A stretch of DNA of 64,000 nucleotides from positions 496,001 to 560,000 of the forward strand of contig NZ_CP121274.1 of NCBI RefSeq assembly GCF_029639405.1, in the 5' to 3' direction. The number at the start of each line of letters is the position of its first letter. The stretch's first letter is position 1. A program made the translations under genes and the position numbers. Source of the stretch: Microbacterium proteolyticum. Lineage in GTDB: Bacteria; Actinomycetota; Actinomycetes; Actinomycetales; Microbacteriaceae. This document shows positions 18,287-28,000 of the stretch, piece by piece. Below the pieces are notes generated by a model. The model ran no database searches. It saw nothing but the letters and a program-made list of their open reading frames with translations, and was not told where the DNA came from.

Positions 18287-19516
18287 ATGACGGATGCCAC
18301 ACCCTCGGTTCCCTCGCTCCGCCGCCACAGCCTCGACGCCGTGCTCGCCTACGCGTGGGACGCCGAGGCATTCACGGCGAGCGACGTCATGGCCGCGGTC
18401 GCACTGACCCGGTCGACGACGATCGACGTGCTCGACGAGCTGGTCGCCCGCGGGCTGCTGATCGAGATGCCGAACGCCCGGGCCGTGGGCGAATACTCCA
18501 AGGGACGACCGGCGCGCCGCTTCGCGCTCCGCGCCGACGCCGGACTCGTCGTCGGCGTGGATGCCGGCCGCGGACACGTCACGGCGACCGTCGCCGACCT
18601 CCGCGGGGTTCCCGTGGCGACCTCGCGCCTGTCGATCGACCCGGAGCGGGATTCGCCCGAGCGCCGCCGCCGCGCCGCCGAGAAGGTGGTCGACGCCACC
18701 CTGACCCGGGCACGCGCCTCGCGCGACGATCTCGTCGCGATATGCCTCGGCGTGCCCGCCCCCGTCGACCGCGCGGGCCGCTCCCCCGCGCACCACGACG
18801 GCTTCTGGCAGCGCATGAACCCCGACTTCGTCGACACCTTCGCCTCGTGGGCGCCGGTCGTCCGAGTCGAGAACGACGCCTCGCTCGCCGCGGTCGCCGA
18901 ACACGCGCAGGGTGCCGCCGTCGGCTACGACGACTTCGTCGCCCTCCTCGCGGGCGAGCGGTTCGGTGCCGGACTGTGGCTCGACGGGCGCCTCCTCCGC
19001 GGCGCGCACGGCGGAGCCGGAGAGACGGTCGCGTTCGACCGGGTCGAGGGCGTCGGCAGCGCGTACGGCCTGGCGCCGCGGTGCGTCGACGCCGCGCGGG
19101 CGGCGATCGCCGCGGGCACCCTGCCCGCCGGCAGCGCGCTGGCCGACGTGCCGGACGACGACCTGGATGCCAAGACCGTGCTCGACCTCGCCGCCGAGGG
19201 CGACCCGGGGGCCCTGGCCGTCGCGGCCGAGGTCGGCGGCCAGCTCGCGATCGTGACGGGGCTCCTCGGCAGCCTGTTCGACGTCCGCCGGGTCGTGATC
19301 TCGGGCGCGATCGCCGCCGGCGCAGGCCCGATCATCGCCGCCGCGGCCGAGGCCCTCCCCGCCGCGCTGCACCTGCCGCCGCCGGAGATCGTCGCCTCCC
19401 CGCTCGGCGCGGACATCGTGTCGGTCGGCGCCGTCGCCGCGGCCCTCGAGGCCACGCGCTCCCGAGCGATCGACCTGGCGCCCTTCGCCCTCCCCGCCGA
19501 CCGCGCGCGGGCCTGA
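18287..19516 (+). CDS. ROK-family transcriptional repressor
   Basis: 409 residues from ATG at 18287 (AAGGGGG upstream). An N-terminal winged helix (SDVMAAVALTRSTTIDVLDELVARGLLIEM) joins a sugar-kinase-like ROK domain (VVGVDAGRGHVTATVADLRG, VENDASLAAVAEH, VVISGAIAAGAGPIIAAA). The zinc-binding CxCGxxGC motif of most ROK proteins is missing; the equivalent stretch is FDRVEGVGSAYGLAPRC. The fold may therefore be stabilised differently and lack kinase activity. Divergent from the second importer, so probably its sugar-responsive repressor. Confidence 0.9.
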   Translation: MTDATPSVPSLRRHSLDAVLAYAWDAEAFTASDVMAAVALTRSTTIDVLDELVARGLLIEMPNARAVGEYSKGRPARRFALRADAGLVVGVDAGRGHVTATVADLRGVPVATSRLSIDPERDSPERRRRAAEKVVDATLTRARASRDDLVAICLGVPAPVDRAGRSPAHHDGFWQRMNPDFVDTFASWAPVVRVENDASLAAVAEHAQGAAVGYDDFVALLAGERFGAGLWLDGRLLRGAHGGAGETVAFDRVEGVGSAYGLAPRCVDAARAAIAAGTLPAGSALADVPDDDLDAKTVLDLAAEGDPGALAVAAEVGGQLAIVTGLLGSLFDVRRVVISGAIAAGAGPIIAAAAEALPAALHLPPPEIVASPLGADIVSVGAVAAALEATRSRAIDLAPFALPADRARA

Positions 19517-19530
19517 GCCCCGCGTCTCGA

Positions 19531-19594
19531 GCGTGAGTCGCCAGAATTCGTCGCTTACGCGACGGCACAGGCGACAATTCTTGGCGACTCACGC
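19531..19594. repeat. 64-nt palindrome, copy 3 of 5 (inverted relative to copies 1, 2, 5)
   Basis: Same length and ends (GCGTGAG/CTCACGC), but the variable step is TCGC paired with GCGA, and the CAAGAATTGTCGC arm is now on the minus strand. The only copy between genes in the same direction (ROK and GH13). Its central part is less well paired. Confidence 0.88.
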
Positions 19595-19640
19595 AACCGG
19601 TGCGCGGGCGCAACCCGTGGCTGGACGGAACACCGGCGGA

Positions 19641-19652
19641 TAGCCTCGGGGC
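19641..19652 (+). promoter_or_regulatory. Leaderless -10 promoter of the GH13 gene
   Basis: TAGCCT followed by exactly 6 nt and the ATG at 19653. This spacing puts the transcription start on the A of the start codon; no ribosome-binding site is present. Confidence 0.6.
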
Positions 19653-20942
19653 ATGCCCGACTGGCCCTCGCACGTCCTCTGGTGGCACCTCTACCCGCTC
19701 GGGTTCGTGGGCGCGCCGATCCGCGACGGCGTCGACCCCGACGCGGAACCGGTGCACCGCCTCGAGCGCATCGAGCCGTGGCTCGACCACGTCATCGAGC
19801 TCGGTCTGAACGGCCTGCTGCTGGGGCCGATCTTCGCGTCGGAGACGCACGGGTACGACACGGTCGATCACTTCCGCGTCGACCCGCGGCTCGGCGACGA
19901 CAGCGACCTCGACCGACTACTGGCAGCGTCGCGGGAGCGCGGCATCCGGGTCCTCCTCGACGGCGTGTTCAACCATGTCGGGCGGGGACATCCGGCGTTC
20001 CAGGCCGTGCTCGCGGGCGGGGACGCGACGCTCTTCCGCGGCACCCGGGTCGACGGCCGGTTCGAGCCCGAGGTCTTCGAGGGGCACGGTGCCCTCGTCG
20101 CCCTCGACCACTCCTCCGACGCGACCGCCGATCTCGTGGTCGACGTCATGTGCCACTGGCTCGCGCGCGGGATCGACGGGTGGCGACTGGATGCCGCCTA
20201 CGCGGTGCCGCCGGAGTTCTGGGCGCAGGTGCTCCCCCGCGTGCGCGAGCGTTTCCCCGAGGCGTGGTTCCTCGGCGAGGTGATCCACGGCGACGGCCCC
20301 GCGATGGTGCACGCGTCGACGATGGACTCGCTGACCCAGTACGAGCTGTGGCAGGGCATCTGGCACGGCATCGCCGACGGCAACTTCTTCGAGCTGAGTC
20401 ACGCGATCGAGCGCCACGACGAGCTGCTCGCGACCTTCGTGCCGCAGACCTTCGTCGGCAACCACGACGTCACCCGGATCGCCTCGGCGGTCGGGCCCGA
20501 CCTCGTCCCGCATGCTCTCGCCGTGCTGTTCACGGTGGGCGGCACCCCGTCGGTCTACGCGGGCGACGAGTTCGGCTGGACCGCGGTGAAGGAGGAGCGC
20601 GAGGGCGGCGACGACGCGGTGCGGCCGGAGTTCCCGGCCACCCCGGCGGACGTGACCGACGTCGACGAGCGCATCCTCGACGCGCATCGGGCGCTCGTCG
20701 CCCTGCGCCGGCGGCATCCGTGGCTCTGGCGCGCGCGCACCGACGTCGTCGAGGTCACGAACGCCACCCTGGTGCTCCGCACCGCCGTGGATGCCGAGGC
20801 GGTCATCGTCGCGCTGAACATCGGCGACTCCCCCGCGTCGCTCCCCGCCGCCGACGCCCGGACCGTGGTCGCCGGCGAGGCGATGCTGCATGATTCCCGC
20901 GCGGAGCTCCCGCCCCGCGGCTGGGCGGTCCTCGAGGCGTGA
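19653..20942 (+). CDS. GH13 alpha-amylase-family enzyme
   Basis: 429 residues from a probably leaderless ATG at 19653. Short GH13 enzyme with all catalytic blocks: LLDGVFNHVG, GWRLDAAY (Asp), AWFLGEVIHG (Glu) and TFVGNHDVTR (Asp). It starts almost directly at the barrel (VLWWHLYPLGFVG) and has only a small C-terminal beta domain. No signal peptide, so it should act inside the cell, perhaps on the same glucosides as the neighbouring alpha-glucosidase. The stop codon is the TGA inside palindrome 4. Confidence 0.88.
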   Translation: MPDWPSHVLWWHLYPLGFVGAPIRDGVDPDAEPVHRLERIEPWLDHVIELGLNGLLLGPIFASETHGYDTVDHFRVDPRLGDDSDLDRLLAASRERGIRVLLDGVFNHVGRGHPAFQAVLAGGDATLFRGTRVDGRFEPEVFEGHGALVALDHSSDATADLVVDVMCHWLARGIDGWRLDAAYAVPPEFWAQVLPRVRERFPEAWFLGEVIHGDGPAMVHASTMDSLTQYELWQGIWHGIADGNFFELSHAIERHDELLATFVPQTFVGNHDVTRIASAVGPDLVPHALAVLFTVGGTPSVYAGDEFGWTAVKEEREGGDDAVRPEFPATPADVTDVDERILDAHRALVALRRRHPWLWRARTDVVEVTNATLVLRTAVDAEAVIVALNIGDSPASLPAADARTVVAGEAMLHDSRAELPPRGWAVLEA

Positions 20943-21000
20943 GTCGCCAGGATGTGTCGCCTGCCGACGGCAGGAAGCGACACATCCTGGCGACTCACGC
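20937..21000. repeat. 64-nt palindrome, copy 4 of 5, with both flanking stop codons inside
   Basis: The best paired copy: 24-nt arms are fully complementary, and the loop holds a further CCTGCC-GAC-GGCAGG stem. The variable step is TCGC/GCGA, and the inner GGATGTGTCGC is matched by GCGACACATCC. TGA 20940-20942 ends the GH13 gene; TCA 20995-20997 is the stop of the convergent response regulator. Confidence 0.93.
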
Positions 21001-21642
21001 GCTCCGGAAGCGGTGCTCGGGGCGACCCGTCGATCCGTAGCGGAGGCCGACCGAGACGAGACCCCGCTCGGCCAGAGCGGTGAGGTGGCGCTGCGCGGTC
21101 GCCCGGGACACGCCGATGCGCTCCGCGACCTCCGACGCCGACGCCTCGTCGTCGCCGAGGGCTGCGAGCACCGTCTGCTCGGTCGCCGAGCGGGCGAGCG
21201 AGGCGCCGTCGCGCTCCCCCCGCATGACGGCGGCCGCGCGGTCGACGTCGTCCTGGGTCAGCGGCCGAGAGGACGCCAGCAGGTTCCGGTACCGCGCGTA
21301 CCGGTCGAGGCGTTCGGCGAGCACGCGTGTGTCGAACGGCTTCACGAGGAACGCCAGCGTCCCGGCCGTGAACGCGCGCCGCACGGTCGCGGCATCCGTC
21401 GCCGCCGACAGCACGAAGGCGTCGAGGCCGACCGAGCGGACCAGTTCGATCCCGTCGCCGTCGGGCAGGTACACGTCGGCGAGCAGCAGATCGGGGGCGT
21501 GCGCGGCGACCGCCGCCCGCGCCTCACCGACCGTGCGCGCCGGTTCCAGGGCGGCGAAGCCGGGGCGCGCGTCGACGGCGTCGCGGTGGAGCCCTGCCAC
21601 CCGGAAGTCGTCGTCGACGACGAGCACGCGGATATCGGTCAT
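20995..21642 (-). CDS. CitB/DcuR-type response regulator
   Basis: 215 residues from ATG at 21642, overlapping the kinase gene stop by 4 nt. The receiver domain has the acidic pair (VLVVDDDF), the phosphoacceptor Asp in LLLADVYLPDGDG and the Lys in LAFLVKPFD. The C-terminal helix-turn-helix (ASEVAERIGVSRATAQRHLTALAERGLVSVGLRYG) matches the DcuR/CitB output domain of C4-dicarboxylate or citrate regulators. It most likely activates the citrate transporter gene that diverges from the kinase. Its stop lies in palindrome 4. Confidence 0.92.
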   Translation of the reverse strand: MTDIRVLVVDDDFRVAGLHRDAVDARPGFAALEPARTVGEARAAVAAHAPDLLLADVYLPDGDGIELVRSVGLDAFVLSAATDAATVRRAFTAGTLAFLVKPFDTRVLAERLDRYARYRNLLASSRPLTQDDVDRAAAVMRGERDGASLARSATEQTVLAALGDDEASASEVAERIGVSRATAQRHLTALAERGLVSVGLRYGSTGRPEHRFRSA

Positions 21643-23261
21643 CTCTCCTCCTCGGTGCCGACGTGCAGCACGCCGGGCAGTCGCGCGGCGACCACGGCAC
21701 CGCGGCCCGCGCCTCCGGCATCCACGATCCAGACGTCTCCGCCGCGGCGCCGGGCGAACTCCCGCGACAGCGGCAGCCCGACCCCGAGCCCGTGCACGGC
21801 GGCCGGATCGTCGGTGCGCTCGCGCGGGGCGAAGGCGGCGTCGACGTCGGCGATCCCGCCGCCGGTGTCGGCCACCGTCAGCACGACGTCGGCGCCGTCG
21901 CCGAGCACCGCGACCTCGACCTCGCGGGGCTCGCCCCCGGATGCCGCCGCGCTCACGGCGTTGTCGACCAGGTTGCCGAGCACGGCGACGACGTCCTCCA
22001 CGTCGGCGACGGTCGAGGGGAGCCACGTGTCCTCCGACACCCGGAGCGTCACCCCGCGTTCGCGCGCCGACAGTCCCTTCGCCCCGAGGAACGAACCCAG
22101 CATCGCGTCGCCGACGAGGTCGAGCCCGGGTACGGCCCAGTCGACCGAGCCCCGGTCGACGAGGTCGGCGAGGAAGGCGCGCGCCTCCGCCGTCCGTCCG
22201 GCGTCGAGCAGCCCGACGGCGGCGTGCACGCGATTGGCGTTCTCGTGGCGCTGCACCCGCAGCGCGTCGCCGAGCGCACGGACGCTGTCGAGCCGGTCGG
22301 ACAGCGCCAGGACGTCGGTGCGATCGCGCAGCACGGCGACGCGGCCAAGAGTTCGCGTCCCGCGCCGGACCGGCCGGACGTCGATGAAGACGACGCGTTC
22401 GCCGATCGGCATCCCGTTCGGGGCTCCGGATCCGGCGAGCGCGGATGCCACGGCGACCGGCAGAGCGAGCTCGTCAAGGCGGCGCCCCACCGCGCCGGAC
22501 ACCCCGAGCAGGGTCTCGGCCGGCGTCGTGCACACGCGCACGACGCCGGTGTCGTCGATGGCGACGACACCCTCGTCGGCGCTCTCCAGCACCGCCGTCT
22601 GCGTCTGCACGAGGGCGACGAGCTCTTCGGGCTGCAGGCCGAGCGTGAGGCGCTCGAGGCGTCGGCGCATGAGCAGCGCGACCGCGACGCCGAGCCCCAC
22701 GGCCACGACCACCGCGACGCCGATGCCGATCAGCAGGGCGGGCAGGTCGTCGAACACGCTCGCGCGCTCGAACCCGACGCTCACCTCGCCCACGGGGTCG
22801 CCTCCCCCGGGCGGATAGACCGGCACCTTGGCGCGCGCGGATTCCCCGAGCGTCCCCGTCTCCCAGGTCACGACCTCGCGCCCGGCGAGCGCGTCGGCGA
22901 AGCTCGTGCTGACCACTTCGCCGAGCCGGTCGGGATCGGGATGGGCGAGCCGGATGCCGTGGTCGTCGGTGATCACGACGAACAGCCCCTCCGTCCGCGC
23001 GGTGACGTCGGAGGCGTAGCGCTCGAGCGTCCCGCCGCGCAGGGACGCGGCATCCGGGGTTCCGGGGTCGGCCGAGTACTCGGCGACGAGTTCGCGCACC
23101 TCGGGCGCCTCGGCGACGGACCGGGCGATGTTGAGGGCGGAGGAGTCGGCTTCGGAGCGGAGCTGTTGGATGCCGAGCCACGCGAACACCGCGGTGCACA
23201 CGGCCACGACGGCGACCATCGTGGCGATCTGCACGAGCAGGGTCCGGGTGGCGAATCGCAT
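21639..23261 (-). CDS. CitA/DcuS-type sensor histidine kinase
   Basis: 540 residues from ATG at 23261, with GGAGG 5 nt upstream. A first membrane helix at about 8-30 and a second at about 172-197 flank an extracellular sensor domain of the CitA/DcuS type. A cytoplasmic PAS domain follows (ESADEGVVAIDDTGVVRVC), then a degenerate-looking H-box (LRVQRHENANRVHAAVGLLD) that fits the R-H-x-x-x-N pattern of this subfamily, then HATPase (LVDNAVSAA, VADTGGGI, GLGVGLPLSREFARRRGG). It signals extracellular citrate or a related acid to the adjacent regulator. Confidence 0.92.
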   Translation of the reverse strand: MRFATRTLLVQIATMVAVVAVCTAVFAWLGIQQLRSEADSSALNIARSVAEAPEVRELVAEYSADPGTPDAASLRGGTLERYASDVTARTEGLFVVITDDHGIRLAHPDPDRLGEVVSTSFADALAGREVVTWETGTLGESARAKVPVYPPGGGDPVGEVSVGFERASVFDDLPALLIGIGVAVVVAVGLGVAVALLMRRRLERLTLGLQPEELVALVQTQTAVLESADEGVVAIDDTGVVRVCTTPAETLLGVSGAVGRRLDELALPVAVASALAGSGAPNGMPIGERVVFIDVRPVRRGTRTLGRVAVLRDRTDVLALSDRLDSVRALGDALRVQRHENANRVHAAVGLLDAGRTAEARAFLADLVDRGSVDWAVPGLDLVGDAMLGSFLGAKGLSARERGVTLRVSEDTWLPSTVADVEDVVAVLGNLVDNAVSAAASGGEPREVEVAVLGDGADVVLTVADTGGGIADVDAAFAPRERTDDPAAVHGLGVGLPLSREFARRRGGDVWIVDAGGAGRGAVVAARLPGVLHVGTEEER

Positions 23262-23419
23262 GGCACCTCCGTACGCCGTCGTGCGCGAAATGCGCAGAAC
23301 ACACGCTACGCGCACAACGCCGCTCAATGCGAGCAAGCGCGCGCCGCGGCATCGCGATCCGTAGCCTCGGCCCATTCCCCGGCGCACCGCGTGCCGGCAT
23401 CCACGACGAAGGAGTCGCG

Positions 23420-24946
23420 ATGACCCCCCACATCCTCACGGCCGAGACAGCCGACTACGCCGTGGCGTACACGCCCGCGGACGGCGTGCTCGTGGCTCTC
23501 GGCTTCCTCATGGTGCTGTCGTTCATGGCGCTGATCATGACGCGGCGACTCACACCGATGGTGGCGCTGATCGTGGTGCCGACGATCTTCGGCCTGATCG
23601 CGGGCGCCGGGTTCGGCCTCGGCGACATGGTGATCGACGCGATCGGCAAGATGGCGCCGACCGCCGCGCTGCTGCTGTTCGCGATCATGTACTTCGGCAT
23701 CATGATCGACGTCGGGCTGTTCGATCCGCTGATCCGCGTGATCACGCGCTTCCTCGGCGACGACCCCGCCAAGGTCGTGCTCGGTACGGCGATCCTCGCC
23801 GGCGCCGTCTCGCTCGACGGTGACGGCTCGACGACCTTCATCATCACCACCTCGGCGATGCTGCCGATCTACCTGCGTCTGGGCATGAGCCCGGTCGTCC
23901 TCACGTGCGTCGCGGGTCTGATGAACGGCACGCTCAACATCGTCCCGTGGGGTGGCCCGACGGTCCGCGCGGCCACCGCCCTCGGCCTGCAGCCCACCGA
24001 CGTCTTCGTGCCGATGCTCCCCTCGCTGCTCGCCGGTCTCGTCGTCGCGCTCGCGTTCGCGTGGTTCCTGGGCCTCTCGGAGCGCAAGCGTCTCGCCGGC
24101 TCCGTCGACACCTCCAAGCTCGACACCCCCGGTGTCTTCGGTCGACTGGGGGCTCCGAAGCTGTTCCGCGGCGCCGAGTCGAAGCCCGGCGCGCTCGCGT
24201 CGCTGCGCACCGGCAACATCGTCACCGTCCGCGGAGGACGCGGCGCCGTCGCCGCCCCCGAACTGGTCCAGGCGGCCGACACCGCGATGGCCGACACGAT
24301 GCTCGACCCGAACCGCGCCACGCTCCGACCGAAGCTCATCTGGTTCAACCTCGCACTGACCGTGGCCGTGATGGTGCTGCTGGTGCTCGACCTCTTCCCG
24401 CTGGCGTTCGTGTTCATGGTCGGTGCGGCGCTCGCGCTCATCGTCAACTTCCCGAAGCTGCGCGGACAGGCCGACGAGATCGTCGCCCACGCCCCGAGCA
24501 TCGTCGGTGTCGTCTCGATGGTGCTGGCCGCCGGCGTCCTGGTGGGCGTGCTCAACGGCACCGGGATGGTCACGGCGATGGCCGCCTGGATCACCCAGGT
24601 GATCCCGTCCTCGATGGGGCCGTTCCTCGCCGTCATCACGGGCGTGCTGTCGATCCCGTTCACCTTCTTCATGTCGAACGACGCGTTCTACTTCGGCATC
24701 CTGCCGGTGCTGGCCGAGAGCGCCGCGAACTACGGCATCACCCCGGTCGAGATGGCCCGCGCCTCGATCACGGGCCAGCCGGTCCACCTGCAGAGCCCGC
24801 TGGTCCCCGCGATCCTGCTGCTGGTCTCGCTCGCCGGCGTCAACCTCGGCGACCACCACAAGAAGGTGCTGTGGCGCGCGACGATCGTCTCGCTCGTGAT
24901 GCTCGGCGTCGGCGTGCTGGTCGGGGCGGTCCCGCTCCTCGGCTGA
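23420..24946 (+). CDS. CitMHS-family citrate-metal/proton symporter
   Basis: 508 residues from ATG at 23420 (GAAGGAG 6 nt upstream). Twelve or so hydrophobic helices; the motif VSLDGDGSTTFIITTSAMLPIYLRL and the later LSIPFTFFMSNDAFYFGILPVLAE are diagnostic of CitM/CitH transporters, which carry citrate complexed with divalent metal. A hydrophilic central loop of about 70 residues separates the two halves. Divergent from the CitA/CitB pair, 158 bp apart, which fits citrate-induced expression. Palindrome 5 and a second hairpin follow the stop. Confidence 0.93.
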   Translation: MTPHILTAETADYAVAYTPADGVLVALGFLMVLSFMALIMTRRLTPMVALIVVPTIFGLIAGAGFGLGDMVIDAIGKMAPTAALLLFAIMYFGIMIDVGLFDPLIRVITRFLGDDPAKVVLGTAILAGAVSLDGDGSTTFIITTSAMLPIYLRLGMSPVVLTCVAGLMNGTLNIVPWGGPTVRAATALGLQPTDVFVPMLPSLLAGLVVALAFAWFLGLSERKRLAGSVDTSKLDTPGVFGRLGAPKLFRGAESKPGALASLRTGNIVTVRGGRGAVAAPELVQAADTAMADTMLDPNRATLRPKLIWFNLALTVAVMVLLVLDLFPLAFVFMVGAALALIVNFPKLRGQADEIVAHAPSIVGVVSMVLAAGVLVGVLNGTGMVTAMAAWITQVIPSSMGPFLAVITGVLSIPFTFFMSNDAFYFGILPVLAESAANYGITPVEMARASITGQPVHLQSPLVPAILLLVSLAGVNLGDHHKKVLWRATIVSLVMLGVGVLVGAVPLLG

Positions 24947-24960
24947 GCCTCGACACACGC

Positions 24961-25023
24961 GCGTGAGGGGTCAAGAAGTGTCGCTTGGCGCCCCGCGAAG
25001 CGACAGATTCTGACCCCTCACGC
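24961..25023. repeat. 63-nt palindrome, copy 5 of 5
   Basis: Ends GCGTGAG/CTCACGC as in the others; the variable step is GGGT paired with ACCC. Left core CAAGAAGTGTCGCTT, right core AAGCGACAGATTCTG. It lies between the convergent citrate transporter and GH43 genes, immediately before a separate perfect palindrome. Confidence 0.88.
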
Positions 25024-25028
25024 GACCA

Positions 25029-25070
25029 CGCAGAGGACCCCGGATGCCGCGGCATCCGGGGTCCTCTGCG
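25029..25070. terminator. Perfect 42-bp palindrome, bidirectional terminator candidate
   Basis: Fully self-complementary from CGCAGAGGACC to its reverse complement, centred on GCCGCGGC; no T-run on either side. It stands between convergent genes directly after palindrome copy 5 and contains the genome-abundant heptamer GGATGCC in both orientations. Confidence 0.75.
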
Positions 25071-25079
25071 TTCAGAGCG

Positions 25080-28000
25080 CTACGACACGGTGCGGCGCGG
25101 GCGACGCAGCGTCCACACCACTCCCCCCGCGACCAGCAGGAAGGATGCCAGCAGTGCCGCCCCGAGCGGAGCCTGGGCTCCCGTGGCGGCGAGCTGGCCC
25201 GCGGCGACGACGGTGATCGGCACGCTCCGGATCACCGAGCCGTCGGCTGCGTAGACCACGATCGTGTGGCTGCCCGCGGCGAGGTCGCCGGGGATCTGCA
25301 CGTCGAACGTGACGCGGCCGCTCGCATCGGCGGCGGGGATGCCGGCGATACGGATCGGGTCGCTGCGCAGCTCGGCCGTGACCTGCTCGCCCGCGGCGAG
25401 ACCCGTCACCGTCACCCGCACGATCCCGCCGCGCTCGACCGTGGTGGTCGAGACCGACACCGACGGGGTGGCATCCGGGGTGCTCGTGGGCGAGGCCGTC
25501 GGGGTCGGCGTGCCCGTGGGCTCGGTCGTCGGCTCCGGCGTGGCGGTGGGCGTCGCGGTGGGGGTCGCCGTCGGCGTGGCCGTCGGGGTCGGCGTCGGCG
25601 TCGGGGTCGGCTCCGTCGTGTCGGGCACCTCGCGCGGAGCGACGCTCGTGAGCGTCGGCTTCACGGTCTGGAACAGCCCGTCCGGACCGATCTCGAGGCG
25701 GTCGATGGTCGTCTCGCGGTTCGTCCCCCCGCCGCCCGGGATCGCGAACCGGTGGTACGCGATGTACCACTCGTCCGTGCCCGGCACGGTGATGATCGAG
25801 CTGTGCCCCGTCCCGAGGATGCCCTGCGAGGTGTCCTTCGAGAGGATCACGCCGCGGTACGTCCACGGGCCGTCGATGCTCGTCGACGTGGCGTAGCCGA
25901 CGCGGTAGTCGGCCGAACCGGTGTCGTCGATCGAGTACGTCAGGTGGTACAGACCATCGCGGTAGTTCACGAACGTCCCCTCGCGGAAGTCGTTCAGACC
26001 CGAGATCGTCTTGATCGTGCCCGGCCTGATGCTCTTCATGTCATCCGACAGCTCGCCGTAGACCGGGTTGCCGTTGCCCCAGAACAGGTAGTACTTCCCC
26101 GTCTTCGGGTCGTGGAACGCCGCCGGGTCGATCGCCTGTCCGCTGTGGACGCTCTCACCGTTGGTGATCATCGGCTGCGCCTCGGCGGTGAACGGGCCCT
26201 CGGGGCTGTCGGCCACCGCGACGCCGATCTCCTTGCGGTCGTCCTGCGGGTTGTGACCGCTGAAGTAGAAGTAGTACTTCCCGTCCTTCTCGATGATCGT
26301 CGGAGCCCACGCGTTGCCGGTCGCCCACGGAACGTTGCCGTTCGCGCCGTCCAGCGTCAGGAACGGCGTGTCGGACCGCGTCCAGTCGACGAGGTTCTTC
26401 GACTTCCACACGTAGAACGTGTTGCCGCCCCACCCGGGAACGCCGTCGGTCGTGGCGTAGATGTAGTACGTGTCACCGAACACCGCGATGTTCGGGTCGG
26501 CGTACAGACCCGGCAGGACCGGGCTCTTCATCTGGACCGCCTTCAGTGTCCAGACCACGTCGGCCTGCCCGTCGGTCTTCAGCGTGACCGTGACCGGCGT
26601 GCTGAGGTTTCGGACCGTGCCCGACGCCGGGGTCGCCGTCGTGCCGCTCGCGGTTGCGAACGTGGGCCGCAGCTTCGTCAGGTCGGTGCCCGGCACGACG
26701 GGGAACAGGACCGTGCGGTTCTCGGCGTCGACGATCGGGGCGACCTTGAGCGCCGCGGCATCCTGAAGGCTGACCTCGGTGAGCAGCCCCGGGTTCTGGG
26801 CCGCGACCTCGTCCGGGCTCAACGCGCGGTTGTAGAGCGCGAACTCGCGCATCTGACCGTGGAAGAGGTTGTCGTCGTTGTACACGGACTTGCCGAGGTA
26901 GTTCGCCAGGGTCGTGCCCTTTCCGATGTCCCCCGGCCGGACGGTCACGTTGGTGTTCTCGGCGACCTTCTGGCCGTCGAGGTACAGTCGCGCGGTGCTC
27001 CCGCTCAACGTGTAGGTCAGGTGCACCCAGCGGTCGCGCGGCAGGGCGCTGGCGGCGGACGCGTTCTGCTCGCCGGTCCAGTTGCCCGTCGTGAGCGCGC
27101 CGCGGTACTGGCCGTTGCCGGTCGAGAACAGGTACCCGTTGCCCTTCCCGTCGCTGCCGGTGTTGCCGAAGCCGTACAGGAAGTACGGGTTCTTCTGCGC
27201 CGCGTCGATCCGCACCTCGGTGTCGACGGTGAAGTCGGTGACACCCGCGAGCACGTTGTCGGGCAGGTCGACGTAGTCGTTGCTGCCGTCGAAGGTCAGC
27301 GCACCGTCCGCGAACGTCGCTCCGCCCTGGACCTGCGCATCGCGGCCCGCCCCGGAGCGGTCGTGCAGCGTCGCGCCCGAACCGTCGGTGAAGTCGTACC
27401 GCAGCACCTCGCCCTTCTCGTTCGCCGTGACCGGGGTCACGCCGGGCTCGGTGACGATGTTCTCCCGCAGAGCCGCGAGCTCCTCCGCGGTCACGGGCAT
27501 GACGGTGCCGTGGCGCGGGCTGCTGGGCAGCGTGTAGCTCGCCGGAACCTGCCAGTTCGGGTTCGCGATGTCGGTGGTGGCCAGCGGGATGTACCCGCGC
27601 CCGCCGTACTCGTCGACGAACAGGTAGTACTTGTCGCCGTTGACGTCGCCCGGGTTGGACTTGAAGATGCTCGGGCCTTCCACCGCACCCGTGCCGGCGT
27701 TCTTGCCGATGCACGAGGTGACCTGCGTCCAGTCCTTCAGCGGGGCGGTGAGCACCGTCGAGCTCTCCTGGATGATGTCGCTGCATCCGGTCGTCCCGGC
27801 GCCCTCGTCCTTCGTGAAGCGCTGGTAGACGCCGTCCGCCTTGATCACGGTGGAGTCGATGCGGGAGATCCCGCCCTGCCAGACCTGCGGCTCGCTGAAG
27901 GTCACGAAGTCGCGCGTGGTGGCGTACATCATGCTGTTGGGCACGTTGGCGGTGTGGTTCGGGTCATCCGCCGGGTAGATCTTCGAGGCCCAGAACACCA

